A DNA stretch of 64,000 nucleotides from Zobellia amurskyensis (GTDB lineage Bacteria; Bacteroidota; Bacteroidia; Flavobacteriales; Flavobacteriaceae): the NCBI RefSeq assembly GCF_009725985.1, contig NZ_RCNR01000012.1:59187-123186 (forward strand). Reading direction: 5' to 3'. A model generated the notes under the pieces. The model had not been told where the DNA came from. It saw only the letters and a program-made list of their open reading frames with translations, and ran no database searches. Below are positions 45,788-55,613 of the stretch, one piece after another. The position numbers were made by a program, and so were the translations under genes. Numbering within the stretch: the first letter of the stretch is position 1; each line of letters starts with the position of its first letter.

Positions 45788-48265
45788 ATGATGTTGAGAA
45801 AAAGCTTTCTATTTATCCTCTTACTACAATTCAGTTTTTCTTTTGGTCAACTGGGTTCTGAAGCTACAAATGGTGATGTATCTTTTAATAGCGGTTGGCT
45901 CTTTCAAAAGGGCGACCCTTCTGGAGCTGAAAAGTCTACTTTTAAAGATGCCGATTGGCACAAGCTTAATTTACCGCACGATTGGGCCATTGAAGGTCCT
46001 TTTGATAAAAAATATAATGCACGTACAGGAGGTTTACCCGTTCACGGTACGGCATGGTACCGTAAACATTTTACCATAGACAAAAAATATGCAGCTCAGC
46101 AAATAGCTATCTTGTTTGATGGTGTCATGAACAATAGCAAGGTCTATATAAACGGAACCTATATTGGTGAGCGTCCTTTTGGTTATATGGGTTTTGAACT
46201 GGATTTAACACCATACATTACATTTGGGGAAGAAAATGTCATTGCTGTTAGGGTTGCACCGGAAGATTTAGCATCCCGTTGGTACTCTGGTGCGGGTATC
46301 TATAGAAACACCTATTTAAAAATAAATAACCCGGTCCACATTCCGCTTTGGGGAACCTATATTACTACGCCTAAGGTATCAGATGAAAAGGCTACGGTAA
46401 AAATTGAGACTACGATAAAGAATGCCGATGGAAAAAAAGTTTCGGTTACTCTAGAAACCAAAATAATTGACGGACTTAATAACGTAGTAGCCTCTAGCAG
46501 TCAAAAAATCGGACTAGAAAAATCTTCGGAAAAAGTTGTTATAGATGAAATAGTAGTGAACAACCCCAACCGATGGGGAATTGAAAACCCCTATTTATAT
46601 GATGTTGTTACACAAGTAAAAAAAGGAAATATAATTTTAGATGAGTATAGCAGTACTTTGGGAATTCGTAGTATTTATTTCGATGCTAAAAAAGGGTTTC
46701 TGCTTAATGAAAAACCAGTGGAATTCAATGGTGTATGTATGCATCATGACCTTGGGCCTTTAGGTGGCGCTGTAAATTACCGAGCTACCGAACGCCAAAT
46801 GCAAATTATGCAGAGTATGGGCGTAAATGCCTTGCGTACAAGCCACAACCCACCGTCGCCAGAAATGCTCCAGATATGTGATAAGCTGGGTATTGTTGTA
46901 TTAGACGAAGCTTTTGATGAATGGAAAATTCCAAAAGTCATTAACGGGTATAACAAGTATTTTGACGAATGGCACGAGCGCGACTTAAGGGATATGATCA
47001 AAAGAGATCGTAACCATCCTTCCGTGATTATGTGGAGTATCGGAAACGAAATCATAGAGCAACGCGAAAAAGATGGCTGGAAAGTGGCTAAAATGCTGAA
47101 TGACATCTGCCATGATGAAGACCATACCAGACCCACCACTGCCGGATTTAATAACTACGGTGGTGCTTTTAAAAATAAGCTGGCCTATCAGATAGACATC
47201 GTTGGTTTAAACTATAAGCCTTTTGATTATGCCGCAACGGTTAAAGACAATCCAGATATGATTCTTTACGGTTCTGAAACCTCATCGCAGACCAGTAGCC
47301 GTGGTACCTATGCCCTACCTATTACACATGACCATAAGAAGGAAACCTTGGAAGTTTCTAGTTATGATGTAACTGTTGGCCCACCATGGGCATACCCTCC
47401 TGATGTTGAGTTTGATGTACAAGCTGAAAACCCTACGTTTTTAGGCGAATTCATGTGGACGGGCTTTGATTATCTTGGTGAACCCACCCCTTACGGTGGT
47501 CGCGATAATTCTACGGATGGATATTGGAATGCTGACTGGCCAGTACATGCCTCTTATTTTGCTCCAGTAGATTTATGTGGATTTCCAAAAGACAGATACT
47601 ACCTCTACCAAAGTCAATGGACTACAGAACCTATGGTTCACGTATTGCCACACTGGAATTGGGAAGGAAAAGAAGGAGAAGAAATTCCCGTATTTGCCTA
47701 TACCAATTGCGATGAAGTAGAATTGATCGTAAACGGAAAATCTTTGGGCAAAAAAATAAAAGGAGTTGATACTACCGATATTCCAGCGGAATTCCGTGGA
47801 TTTGAAAAAGGAATGTACACCTCAAAATATAGATTGAGTTGGAATGTTCCTTACCAACCGGGAAGCTTAAGAGTTATTGGTTATAAAGATGGAAAAGCGG
47901 TAGCCGAAAAGATAATCAATACTGCTAAAAAAGCATCTAAAATACGCTTAACGGCAGACCGTACAGAAATAACTGCAGACGGAAAAGACCTTTCTTTTAT
48001 TGAAGTCGATATTACAGATGCGGATGGAAACCTTATTCCTAATGCCGATAACCAAGTACAATTTACCATAGAAGGCGCTGGAATTCTTGCCGCTGTGGGT
48101 AATGGAAACCCAGCTTCTTTAGAGTCGTTTCAAGATACTAAGATCAAGGCATTTAACGGAAAATGTTTATTTGTAGTAAAATCTACCGAAGCTGCAGGAA
48201 ACATTACAGTTTCTGCTACTTCTAACGGATTGGAAAGCTCAAAAATAATTGTTAAAACAAAGTAA
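45788..48265 (+). CDS. GH2 beta-galactosidase
   Basis: An 825-residue exported GH2 enzyme (signal peptide to about residue 20). It has the sugar-binding jelly-roll, the immunoglobulin-like and the TIM-barrel parts in order. Catalytic residues are Glu421 in WSIGNEI (acid/base) and Glu497 in LYGSETSSQ (nucleophile). The C-terminal 200 residues hold a DUF4982-like domain and a Big/invasin-like domain (IRLTADRTEITADGKDLSFI). The start is the ATG at 45788; a GTG frame at 45731 would put 19 residues before the signal peptide. It should release terminal beta-D-galactose from galactan oligosaccharides. It leads a run of at least ten genes with short spacers. Confidence 0.9.
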   Translation: MMLRKSFLFILLLQFSFSFGQLGSEATNGDVSFNSGWLFQKGDPSGAEKSTFKDADWHKLNLPHDWAIEGPFDKKYNARTGGLPVHGTAWYRKHFTIDKKYAAQQIAILFDGVMNNSKVYINGTYIGERPFGYMGFELDLTPYITFGEENVIAVRVAPEDLASRWYSGAGIYRNTYLKINNPVHIPLWGTYITTPKVSDEKATVKIETTIKNADGKKVSVTLETKIIDGLNNVVASSSQKIGLEKSSEKVVIDEIVVNNPNRWGIENPYLYDVVTQVKKGNIILDEYSSTLGIRSIYFDAKKGFLLNEKPVEFNGVCMHHDLGPLGGAVNYRATERQMQIMQSMGVNALRTSHNPPSPEMLQICDKLGIVVLDEAFDEWKIPKVINGYNKYFDEWHERDLRDMIKRDRNHPSVIMWSIGNEIIEQREKDGWKVAKMLNDICHDEDHTRPTTAGFNNYGGAFKNKLAYQIDIVGLNYKPFDYAATVKDNPDMILYGSETSSQTSSRGTYALPITHDHKKETLEVSSYDVTVGPPWAYPPDVEFDVQAENPTFLGEFMWTGFDYLGEPTPYGGRDNSTDGYWNADWPVHASYFAPVDLCGFPKDRYYLYQSQWTTEPMVHVLPHWNWEGKEGEEIPVFAYTNCDEVELIVNGKSLGKKIKGVDTTDIPAEFRGFEKGMYTSKYRLSWNVPYQPGSLRVIGYKDGKAVAEKIINTAKKASKIRLTADRTEITADGKDLSFIEVDITDADGNLIPNADNQVQFTIEGAGILAAVGNGNPASLESFQDTKIKAFNGKCLFVVKSTEAAGNITVSATSNGLESSKIIVKTK

Positions 48266-48270
48266 TTCAA

Positions 48271-49674
48271 ATGAAAATATCACAATTACTCGGTTTTGCT
48301 CTTTGCTTGTTATTTTACACACAGGCAATGGCTACAGATTTTAATGTCCTGGATTATGGCGCCAAAGCAGATGGTATTACACTAGATACGAAGGCCGTAC
48401 AAAATGCCATAGATGCTTGCACCAAAAATGGAGGCGGAAGGGTTTTAATTCCTGCTGGAAAGACTGTTGTAACCGGCACGATTTACTTAAAGGATTTTGT
48501 TACCCTTCATATTGAGAATGGGGCAACGCTTCTTGGGAGTTCTAATTATGATGATTATGCAACGGACACCCATAAGAATATGTACAAGAACGAACCGCAC
48601 ATGGACCGTTGCTTGATCTTTGCCAAAGACGCACGTTCCATTGCCATTGAAGGTTATGGAACTATTGACGGGAATGGACACAAGGAAAACTTCACCAAGA
48701 AAAAAGGAGGCAGGCCAATGATGATAAGGTTTGTAAATGTGAAAGACATTCATCTAAATGACGTTACTCTTATCAATCCTGCGGCATGGACCTCAGCTTG
48801 GCTCTACTGTGATAATATTTCGGTGAGCGGAATCAACATCATAAGTCGCGTAAACAATAACGGAGACGGGCTAGATTTTGATGGATGTACAAACGTGCGC
48901 GTGAACAATAGTAATTTTGATAATAGTGATGATAGTATTTGCTTGCAAGCCTCAAGACCGGATAAACCTTGCAAGAATATTACAGTCAGTAATTGCCATT
49001 TTAGCACCAAATGGGGCGGAATGCGTATTGGACTTCTATCTCGCGGAAATATTGAATCGATTACCGTTACCAACTGTACTTTTAAGGACATTCAAGATTC
49101 GGGACTTAAGATTCAGCAGTGTGAAGGTGGCGAAATGAAAAACATGGTCTTCAGCAACTTGGTTATGGAAAACGTACCTCGTCCTATTTTCATGACTTTC
49201 GCACAACAAATTGCTTCCGTAGATACGCCTGATGGCCAATTTGAGCCACTTAAGAGTATGCACAACTTTAGCTTTAGCAATATTGTGGTAGATAATTCTG
49301 AACTTGATAAAAACTCAGCCTTCTTTTTAACAGGCTTCCCAGGGCACCAAATTGAAGACCTCACTATTAAAGATGTTCAATTTGTAGTTTCTGGCGGAGG
49401 AACTGCTGCAGATGCGCAAAAAACGGACATCAAAGAATACACCCAAGAGGTACTTAATGGTTGGTGGCCAGAATTCAGTTTAGTGGGTACCCTACCCGCT
49501 TCCGGACTTTATGCACGTCACATAAATGGTTTGGTGGTTGAAAATTTCAGCATAAAAACCGTAAACGAAGACAAAAGAGCCCCAATTGTTCTAAAAAACG
49601 TCACAAATAGGGAAATTAATAGAGTTTTCCTAAACAAGAAAATTATCTCAAAGAACCAAATCCAAAGCAACTAA
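48271..49674 (+). CDS. GH28-like right-handed beta-helix protein
   Basis: A 467-residue exported protein (signal peptide to about residue 21) of the GH28 (polygalacturonase-like) family. The start FNVLDYGAKADGITLDTKAVQNAIDAC and the parallel beta-helix repeats are clear. The acidic residues of GH28 appear as NGDGLDFD and NSDDSICLQ, but where the family has GHG the chain reads KWGGMRIG, so the conserved histidine is missing, and RIK becomes GLKIQ. The substrate is therefore unlikely to be plain pectin. It lies five bases after the GH2 gene and one base before a second GH28-like gene. Confidence 0.85.
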   Translation: MKISQLLGFALCLLFYTQAMATDFNVLDYGAKADGITLDTKAVQNAIDACTKNGGGRVLIPAGKTVVTGTIYLKDFVTLHIENGATLLGSSNYDDYATDTHKNMYKNEPHMDRCLIFAKDARSIAIEGYGTIDGNGHKENFTKKKGGRPMMIRFVNVKDIHLNDVTLINPAAWTSAWLYCDNISVSGINIISRVNNNGDGLDFDGCTNVRVNNSNFDNSDDSICLQASRPDKPCKNITVSNCHFSTKWGGMRIGLLSRGNIESITVTNCTFKDIQDSGLKIQQCEGGEMKNMVFSNLVMENVPRPIFMTFAQQIASVDTPDGQFEPLKSMHNFSFSNIVVDNSELDKNSAFFLTGFPGHQIEDLTIKDVQFVVSGGGTAADAQKTDIKEYTQEVLNGWWPEFSLVGTLPASGLYARHINGLVVENFSIKTVNEDKRAPIVLKNVTNREINRVFLNKKIISKNQIQSN

Positions 49675-49675
49675 A

Positions 49676-51064
49676 ATGAGAACCAGACTATATTATACAA
49701 GCCTCCTAATGACCTTTATTCTGTTGATAAGCTGTAATTCAAAATCAGACAGTTACAACGTTATCGATTATGGTGCCATAGACGATGGCAAAACGATAAA
49801 TACCAAAAGCATTCAGAAGGCCATAGATGCTTGTAATCTTGCTGGTGGAGGAACTGTTACTATTGAAGGCGGCAATTACATTTCAGGTACACTTCTCCTA
49901 AAAGACAATGTAACCCTACATATAGCTGAAGATGCAAAATTAATTGGAAGTTCAAACCCGTTGGATTATCAAAGTATTGATACGTTTACCGATGCTACGG
50001 GACAAAAAAGGGGTAATTGCCTTATTGGTGCAAAAAATGCCACAAACATTGCCGTAACCGGTAAGGGAACTATTGATGGGAACGGAGAAGCTTTTCTTTC
50101 AAAAAATATAAAGGCAAAAATTAAGGAGCTGAACATTACCGAAACCGAAGGTTTTGGCTCAAACAGGCCTTTTCTTTTACGGTTTGTAAATTCTTCTCAA
50201 ATTAAAGTACAAGATGTTCATTTACGCCAACCAGCTGCGTGGACTTGCCATTTTTATCAATCCAATGATATTTTGGTGGACAACATTTCCATTTACAGCC
50301 ATGCCCATAAAAACAATGATGGTATTGACTTAGATTCCAGTTACGATGCTGTTATTAAAAATTGCGATATCAATACGGGCGATGATGCTATTTGCATTAA
50401 AACCACGAGCCCAAAACCTACCTATAACGTGCAGGTAAGCGATTGCAAGCTTAGAAGTGACTGGGGTTCGATCAAGTTCGGAACCGAGTCTATGGGAGAT
50501 ATGTACAACATAGACATTAAAAACTGCCAGATTTATGATACCAAAGGTGGCGGAATAAAAATCCTAAGTGTAGACGGCGCCAATATTCACGATGTGACTA
50601 TAGACGGCATTCAAATGGACCGAGTAGATATGCCTATTTTCATTCGTCTTGGAGAACGTCTACGCACCTACCGCGATGCTGAAAAACAAGAGGTTGGCTC
50701 TATTACCAATGTAATTATCAAAAATGTAAAAGGCAATGCTCGGGTTTTGGATAGCTCTAGGGTAAAACCACCATCGGGCATATTAATTACGGGAACTCCA
50801 GACCATAAAGTTGGTAAAATAACTTTAGAAAATATTGAATTGGAACTACCGGGCGGAGGCTCAGAAGAGGATACCATGGCCAAAGTTGAGGAGGATGTGG
50901 ATAGATATCCAGAATTCAGCTTCTTTAAAGTACTACCTGCCTACGGCCTCTATGGAAGGCATATAGAAAATATACAAACCAATAACGTCGTGTTCACTTT
51001 AAACGGTACCGATAAAAGAGAGTCTCAGGTTCTAGTGGACACCAATACAACTCAATCAGAATAA
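49676..51064 (+). CDS. GH28-like beta-helix lipoprotein
   Basis: A 462-residue protein with a lipoprotein signal (FILLISC, Cys20) and a GH28 beta-helix (VIDYGAIDDGKTINTKSIQKAIDAC at the start). The acidic sites read NNDGIDLD and GDDAICIK, close to the canonical NTD and GDD. The histidine motif GHG is again replaced, here by DWGSIKFGTES, and RIK by GIKIL. It is a diverged paralogue of the preceding protein and the two genes are separated by only one base, so they probably work together, one soluble and one anchored. Its sugar target is unknown. Confidence 0.87.
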   Translation: MRTRLYYTSLLMTFILLISCNSKSDSYNVIDYGAIDDGKTINTKSIQKAIDACNLAGGGTVTIEGGNYISGTLLLKDNVTLHIAEDAKLIGSSNPLDYQSIDTFTDATGQKRGNCLIGAKNATNIAVTGKGTIDGNGEAFLSKNIKAKIKELNITETEGFGSNRPFLLRFVNSSQIKVQDVHLRQPAAWTCHFYQSNDILVDNISIYSHAHKNNDGIDLDSSYDAVIKNCDINTGDDAICIKTTSPKPTYNVQVSDCKLRSDWGSIKFGTESMGDMYNIDIKNCQIYDTKGGGIKILSVDGANIHDVTIDGIQMDRVDMPIFIRLGERLRTYRDAEKQEVGSITNVIIKNVKGNARVLDSSRVKPPSGILITGTPDHKVGKITLENIELELPGGGSEEDTMAKVEEDVDRYPEFSFFKVLPAYGLYGRHIENIQTNNVVFTLNGTDKRESQVLVDTNTTQSE

Positions 51065-51068
51065 CATT

Positions 51069-52637
51069 ATGACTTTTAGAAATCGATTTTCCCTTTGCAT
51101 TTTAGTCGTTTTTAGTACGCTATTGGCTCTTCCAGTCAATGCCCAAAAACGCAAAGCAAAAAAGAAAGACCAGCCCAATGTACTTATTATCTATACAGAT
51201 GACCACCGCTTTTCAGGGGTACATGCTTTGGGTGGCATGCAAGTAAAAACACCAAATATGGACGCCCTGATTGCCGATGGAGTTTCATTTTCCAACGGTT
51301 ATTTAATGGGTGCCTTTTCCGGTGCTACCTGTGTACCAAGTAGAGCTATGTTGTTAACCGGAAGAAACGTATTTGATTTAGAAGGACAAGGACACAGCAT
51401 TCCTCCTGAACACACAACCATAGGCGAAGCTTTACAAGCCCAAGATTACAACACTCATATTGTTGGGAAATGGCATCAAGACAATGCTTCCTTGGCACGT
51501 TCTTTTGATTCGGGAGATAGGCTTATGTCAAGAGGTCTATATCTAGTTGACCATTTTCGTATGCCTTTGTGGGATTGGAAAAAAGATGGCGACTACAAGT
51601 TTGAAGACGGATATCTATTGGAATATGACGAAAACGGAAAAGTAGTTCGTAGACCAGTAACTAAAGAAGAGAAAAGAGGCCCATCCGGTACAGAGAAAAA
51701 CGGTCCGCATACCTCTGAAATCTATGCAGAAAGTGCTTCCGAATTCATAACAGACTATAAAAAGAAAGACCCGTTCTTTATGTATTTAGCTTTTCACGCT
51801 CCACATGACCCAAGACAGGCGCCGCAGAAATACAAAGACATGTACCCTGTTGAAGACATCGTACTTCCTCCTTCTTATATGGCGCAACACCCGTTTGACA
51901 ATGGTGATATGTTCCTTAGAGATGAAGAACTTGCCGTGTGGCCTAGAACACCAGAAGTTGCCAAACAAGAACTTTCTGATTACTATGCCATTATTACGCA
52001 TCTAGATGACCAAATAGGTAAAGTCATTGCTTCATTGAAAAAAAGTGGTGCCTATGAGAATACGTTAATCGTTTTTGCAGGTGATAGTGGTCTTGCAGTT
52101 GGAAACCACGGCTTAATGGGAAAACAAAATATTTATGATGAAGACGGAGTTCATATTCCCCTTGTTTTCTCAGGGAACCTTATAAAAGACAAAGGCAGTA
52201 AAAGAGATGCCTTAGCCTACAATTTTGATGTTTTCCCAACCATATTCGATTTTATTGGAGTTGACGCGCCTAGTTCAGTCACTGGAAAAAGCTTATTACC
52301 TGTGATTAATAAAGAGAAAACCAGTGTTCGGGATTATACGTACCACGCCTACAAACAATTCCAAAGAGCGTATAGAACAGGTGATTATAAATTAATTGAG
52401 TACGTACGGGCCAATAATTATGATAAAAAGAACGGAGAAACCGTAAAAGGTTCCCGTGTTACCCAACTATTTAATATAAAAAATGACCCTTGGGAAGTAT
52501 ATGACCTTTCCTTCTTTCCAGAATATGCGCAGCAAGTGAAAACTATGCAACAAGAAATGAAAGAGAAAGCTAAAGAATTGGGAGACACCAAAGAAAATAT
52601 TGAAGGAGAGAAATATGGCTTTTGGGAATTTTATTAA
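51069..52637 (+). CDS. S1-family sulfatase
   Basis: A 522-residue exported sulfatase (signal peptide to about residue 26). The formylglycine site is Cys88 in CVPSRAMLLTGRN; metal sites are IIYTDDHRFSG and VFAGDSGLAVGNHGLMGKQ. A KRKAKKKD stretch follows the signal peptide and makes the mature N-terminus very basic. HAPHDPRQAPQ and the following region are shared with the sulfatase at 42141, so both may recognise a similar sugar. It follows the GH28-like pair by four bases and precedes another sulfatase by 51 bases. Confidence 0.93.
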   Translation: MTFRNRFSLCILVVFSTLLALPVNAQKRKAKKKDQPNVLIIYTDDHRFSGVHALGGMQVKTPNMDALIADGVSFSNGYLMGAFSGATCVPSRAMLLTGRNVFDLEGQGHSIPPEHTTIGEALQAQDYNTHIVGKWHQDNASLARSFDSGDRLMSRGLYLVDHFRMPLWDWKKDGDYKFEDGYLLEYDENGKVVRRPVTKEEKRGPSGTEKNGPHTSEIYAESASEFITDYKKKDPFFMYLAFHAPHDPRQAPQKYKDMYPVEDIVLPPSYMAQHPFDNGDMFLRDEELAVWPRTPEVAKQELSDYYAIITHLDDQIGKVIASLKKSGAYENTLIVFAGDSGLAVGNHGLMGKQNIYDEDGVHIPLVFSGNLIKDKGSKRDALAYNFDVFPTIFDFIGVDAPSSVTGKSLLPVINKEKTSVRDYTYHAYKQFQRAYRTGDYKLIEYVRANNYDKKNGETVKGSRVTQLFNIKNDPWEVYDLSFFPEYAQQVKTMQQEMKEKAKELGDTKENIEGEKYGFWEFY

Positions 52638-52688
52638 GTCCATTCAGCATATAAAATCAACTTACTTTAAAACACTTCAAATAAGAAA

Positions 52689-54305
52689 ATGAAATTTACG
52701 AATCATAAAATCATATGGGCCTTACTTGGGTGCTTTGCTATTTCATCTGTTGGAATGGCCCAAGAAAAACCGAATATCATCCTTTTATATGCGGATGATA
52801 TTAGTGCTCGTGAATTGCCCATTTATGGTTCAACGGTTTGGAGTCCACCAAAAGGAGGTAACACCTCAGACCCTCAATACCAGGCTAAGACGCCCGTATT
52901 GAATCAACTAGCGGAAGAAGGCTGCTACATAAAGACCGCTTGGGCAGCTACGGTTTGTGGACCAAGTAGAGCCATGATGATGACCGGGAGGTATGCCCAT
53001 TTGCATAAATGGTGGCATAACAGCGATAAAGGTAAAGCTCCCATCGGGAAAGGCGTTTGGAACTTATATGACAGCTCACCACACTCCATTGCCAACGTAG
53101 CCAAAGCTGGTGGCTATGCCACATTTTGGGCAGGAAAAACACAAATGAATATTGAAGGATTTCAGTTTGACGAAGCTTGTTTTACCCCTGGCGAAGGCTC
53201 GTATAATACAGCTATACACACCACAGATTTTCGTTTGGAAACTAGAAAAGTAGACGGTAAAAAGAAAATTTTTAATGCCGATACCAATCGTGAGATTCAT
53301 AAAAAAAGTTACGTCCAATCTGGTTGGTACTGGAAACCGCATGTTCAGCTTATGAACTACCCCGGAACCAACAAAGAATTGGTTTGGTGGCCCAATACTA
53401 AAAAAGCGGAAAAAGATTTTGGCCTCAACACCTTTGGTCCCGATGTTGAGTTGGATTTTATTTTTGATTTCATGGAGAGAAAGCAAAAAGAAAAGGAACC
53501 TTTCTTTGTGTACCACACGAGTCACTTAGGTCATGACGCATGGGATTTTCTCAATCCCGATTCTGGAAACAAATGGCCCGGAACGCCCAAAATTTCTTGG
53601 GACGGTAATAAATATATTTGTCTTAAGCCCAATGTTACGGGAGATAATGGCGTGTATGATACGCACGGAACTGTAACCAAAAGTGGTATTCATAACCACG
53701 TCAATTATCTAGATTATCAGGTTTGGCAGTACATGAACAAACTAAAGGAACTTGGTATTGAGAATAACACTATTTTCATTTTCTGTGCGGATAATGGAAC
53801 CAGTGGTTATGGCAAATCTAGCCCGGTTTCACAAAAAGGAACCCACGTGCCACTTATCATTTACGCTCCGGGTATGAACCTCACCAAAAAAGGTATGCAA
53901 GACGTACTTGTAAACATGTCGGATATGCTTCCTACCATTGCAGATATTGCTAATGTAGAAATACCGGACAGTTATGAAATCAACGGAGAAAGTCTTATTC
54001 CGTTTTTAACTACGGACAAAAAAACGCATCGGGAATGGATTTACGGGTATCACAAAGAGACCCAAATAGTAAGAGGAAACCTCGTGCTTAAAGATGGAAA
54101 CAATGTTTGGTACGATGTGAGTGAAACTCCTGAAGATCTTATCAGCTTTCCTAAAATAACCGATTGGAACAAGGTCTCCGAAGCACACAGAAAAGAACGC
54201 GATAACCTATTGAAAACTATTCTTAAATTTAATATACATGAAACAGAGCACGATGCTCCAGTGAATGGTATAGAAAAAGTAGAACCCTTAACGTTGAAAA
54301 AATAA
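52689..54305 (+). CDS. S1-family sulfatase
   Basis: A 538-residue sulfatase with signal peptide (to about residue 25). The formylglycine site is Cys90 in CGPSRAMMMTGRYAH, and the metal sites are LLYADDISAREL and FCADNGTSGYGKS. It contains a long insertion before the active site (STVWSPPKGGNTSDPQYQ) that is absent from the other sulfatases here, and the segment after the active site is also distinct. It therefore belongs to a further S1 subfamily. The enzyme probably removes sulfate from a red-algal galactan unit. The GH16 gene begins 12 bases after its stop. Confidence 0.92.
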   Translation: MKFTNHKIIWALLGCFAISSVGMAQEKPNIILLYADDISARELPIYGSTVWSPPKGGNTSDPQYQAKTPVLNQLAEEGCYIKTAWAATVCGPSRAMMMTGRYAHLHKWWHNSDKGKAPIGKGVWNLYDSSPHSIANVAKAGGYATFWAGKTQMNIEGFQFDEACFTPGEGSYNTAIHTTDFRLETRKVDGKKKIFNADTNREIHKKSYVQSGWYWKPHVQLMNYPGTNKELVWWPNTKKAEKDFGLNTFGPDVELDFIFDFMERKQKEKEPFFVYHTSHLGHDAWDFLNPDSGNKWPGTPKISWDGNKYICLKPNVTGDNGVYDTHGTVTKSGIHNHVNYLDYQVWQYMNKLKELGIENNTIFIFCADNGTSGYGKSSPVSQKGTHVPLIIYAPGMNLTKKGMQDVLVNMSDMLPTIADIANVEIPDSYEINGESLIPFLTTDKKTHREWIYGYHKETQIVRGNLVLKDGNNVWYDVSETPEDLISFPKITDWNKVSEAHRKERDNLLKTILKFNIHETEHDAPVNGIEKVEPLTLKK

Positions 54306-54317
54306 AAAACACGCAAA

Positions 54318-55583
54318 ATGATTCTTAAACCAGCCATTTTAATTTTCGCTTTTATAACAGGTAGCCTATTTGCTCAAGAAATGCCTAACACAAATGAAGA
54401 AACTCGCCAAGGACCACCTAAGCCACCTATGGGTAAGCGATGGGTGTTAAATCCTGATTTTTCGGATGAGTTTAACGGTACCGAGTTGGACACCACAAAA
54501 TGGTATGACCACCACCCCACTTGGATTGGACGTCCGCCGGGGCTTTTTATGGCATCACAGGTTTCTGTAGGTGATGGTTTTCTAAAAATGACTAGTAAAA
54601 AACTCGAGAAGGACACCATAGTTCATGCCTACGGTAGAGACATTACTTTTAATGTGGGAGGGGCCGCTGTGGTTTCAAAAAAATCGACTCAATTTGGTTA
54701 TTACGAATGTCGGGTAAAAGCTGCCGCTACAACCATGTCCACCACATTTTGGTTTTCCAGCTCCAATAATTTTAAAGGGCCGAACGATTGTGATAAATAT
54801 GGTTTAGAGTGGGACATTCACGAATCTATCGGTCGTGAAGGTGATTTCAGCGGAAGTTATTTTGCCAGTGGCATGCACTCCAATTCACATTTCTGGTATA
54901 CGGACTGTGATGGTGAAAAACATGATTACCGAGCCCCACAAGTAAAGTTTGAAGATGAAAGACTTACCTCTGAAGATTTTAATATCTACGGTGGGTGGTG
55001 GCAAAATGAAAGTACGGCCAGCTACTACTATAACAACCGGGCACCCAAACACCAAAAGTTTTATGACAAGATAAAAGATAAGCCTTTTGACCAACCTATG
55101 TACATGCGTTTAGTAAGTGAAACTTATCCTTTTCCGTGGATAGAAATCCCTACTGCCAAAGAATTAAACGACCCAAGCAAAAACACAGTGTACTATGATT
55201 GGGTTAGGGCCTATAAACTGGTTGATAACAACAATCCAAATTCCGAAGAAGAGCATAATCTAAACCTTTATAACGAAAATGTATCGTTTGACAGTCCCAT
55301 CATTGCCCAAACGAAATCTACCTCTATAGAAATACCTCTCACCTACAAAGCAAATAAAGATCGAGAAATTGAATTGAAATTATTTGATGATGAAGGTGAA
55401 AAAATAGCTGAATCCAAGTTTATCGCTTACGCGGGATATGCCAATCTAACTTCAGTAATCAAAGTGGATGAAAAATTAGCTACTGACGTTCCTTATAAGC
55501 TAACCGCAAGAATTAGACCGGTAGATGGAGATAACAAAAATACCCTGGACGAGAGCACTTTATACATCAATTTGATAAATTAA
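54318..55583 (+). CDS. GH16 endo-hydrolase, agarase/porphyranase type
   Basis: A 421-residue exported enzyme (signal peptide to about residue 20). The GH16 active site ExDxxE is present as EWDIHE (Glu164, Asp166, Glu169) after the typical strands DEFNGTELDTTKW, GRPPGLFMASQVSVGDGFLKM and YYECRVKAAATTMSTTFWF. The order resembles beta-agarases and porphyranases more than kappa-carrageenases or laminarinases. After the catalytic domain (to about residue 300) a 120-residue beta-rich domain follows with no family I can name. It should cut the galactan chain internally, and is the best candidate for the first step. It stands between the fifth sulfatase and a propeller protein. Confidence 0.88.
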   Translation: MILKPAILIFAFITGSLFAQEMPNTNEETRQGPPKPPMGKRWVLNPDFSDEFNGTELDTTKWYDHHPTWIGRPPGLFMASQVSVGDGFLKMTSKKLEKDTIVHAYGRDITFNVGGAAVVSKKSTQFGYYECRVKAAATTMSTTFWFSSSNNFKGPNDCDKYGLEWDIHESIGREGDFSGSYFASGMHSNSHFWYTDCDGEKHDYRAPQVKFEDERLTSEDFNIYGGWWQNESTASYYYNNRAPKHQKFYDKIKDKPFDQPMYMRLVSETYPFPWIEIPTAKELNDPSKNTVYYDWVRAYKLVDNNNPNSEEEHNLNLYNENVSFDSPIIAQTKSTSIEIPLTYKANKDREIELKLFDDEGEKIAESKFIAYAGYANLTSVIKVDEKLATDVPYKLTARIRPVDGDNKNTLDESTLYINLIN

Positions 55584-55613
55584 AAAGACTTCAGTTTTAT
55601 AATCCAAAGTAAT

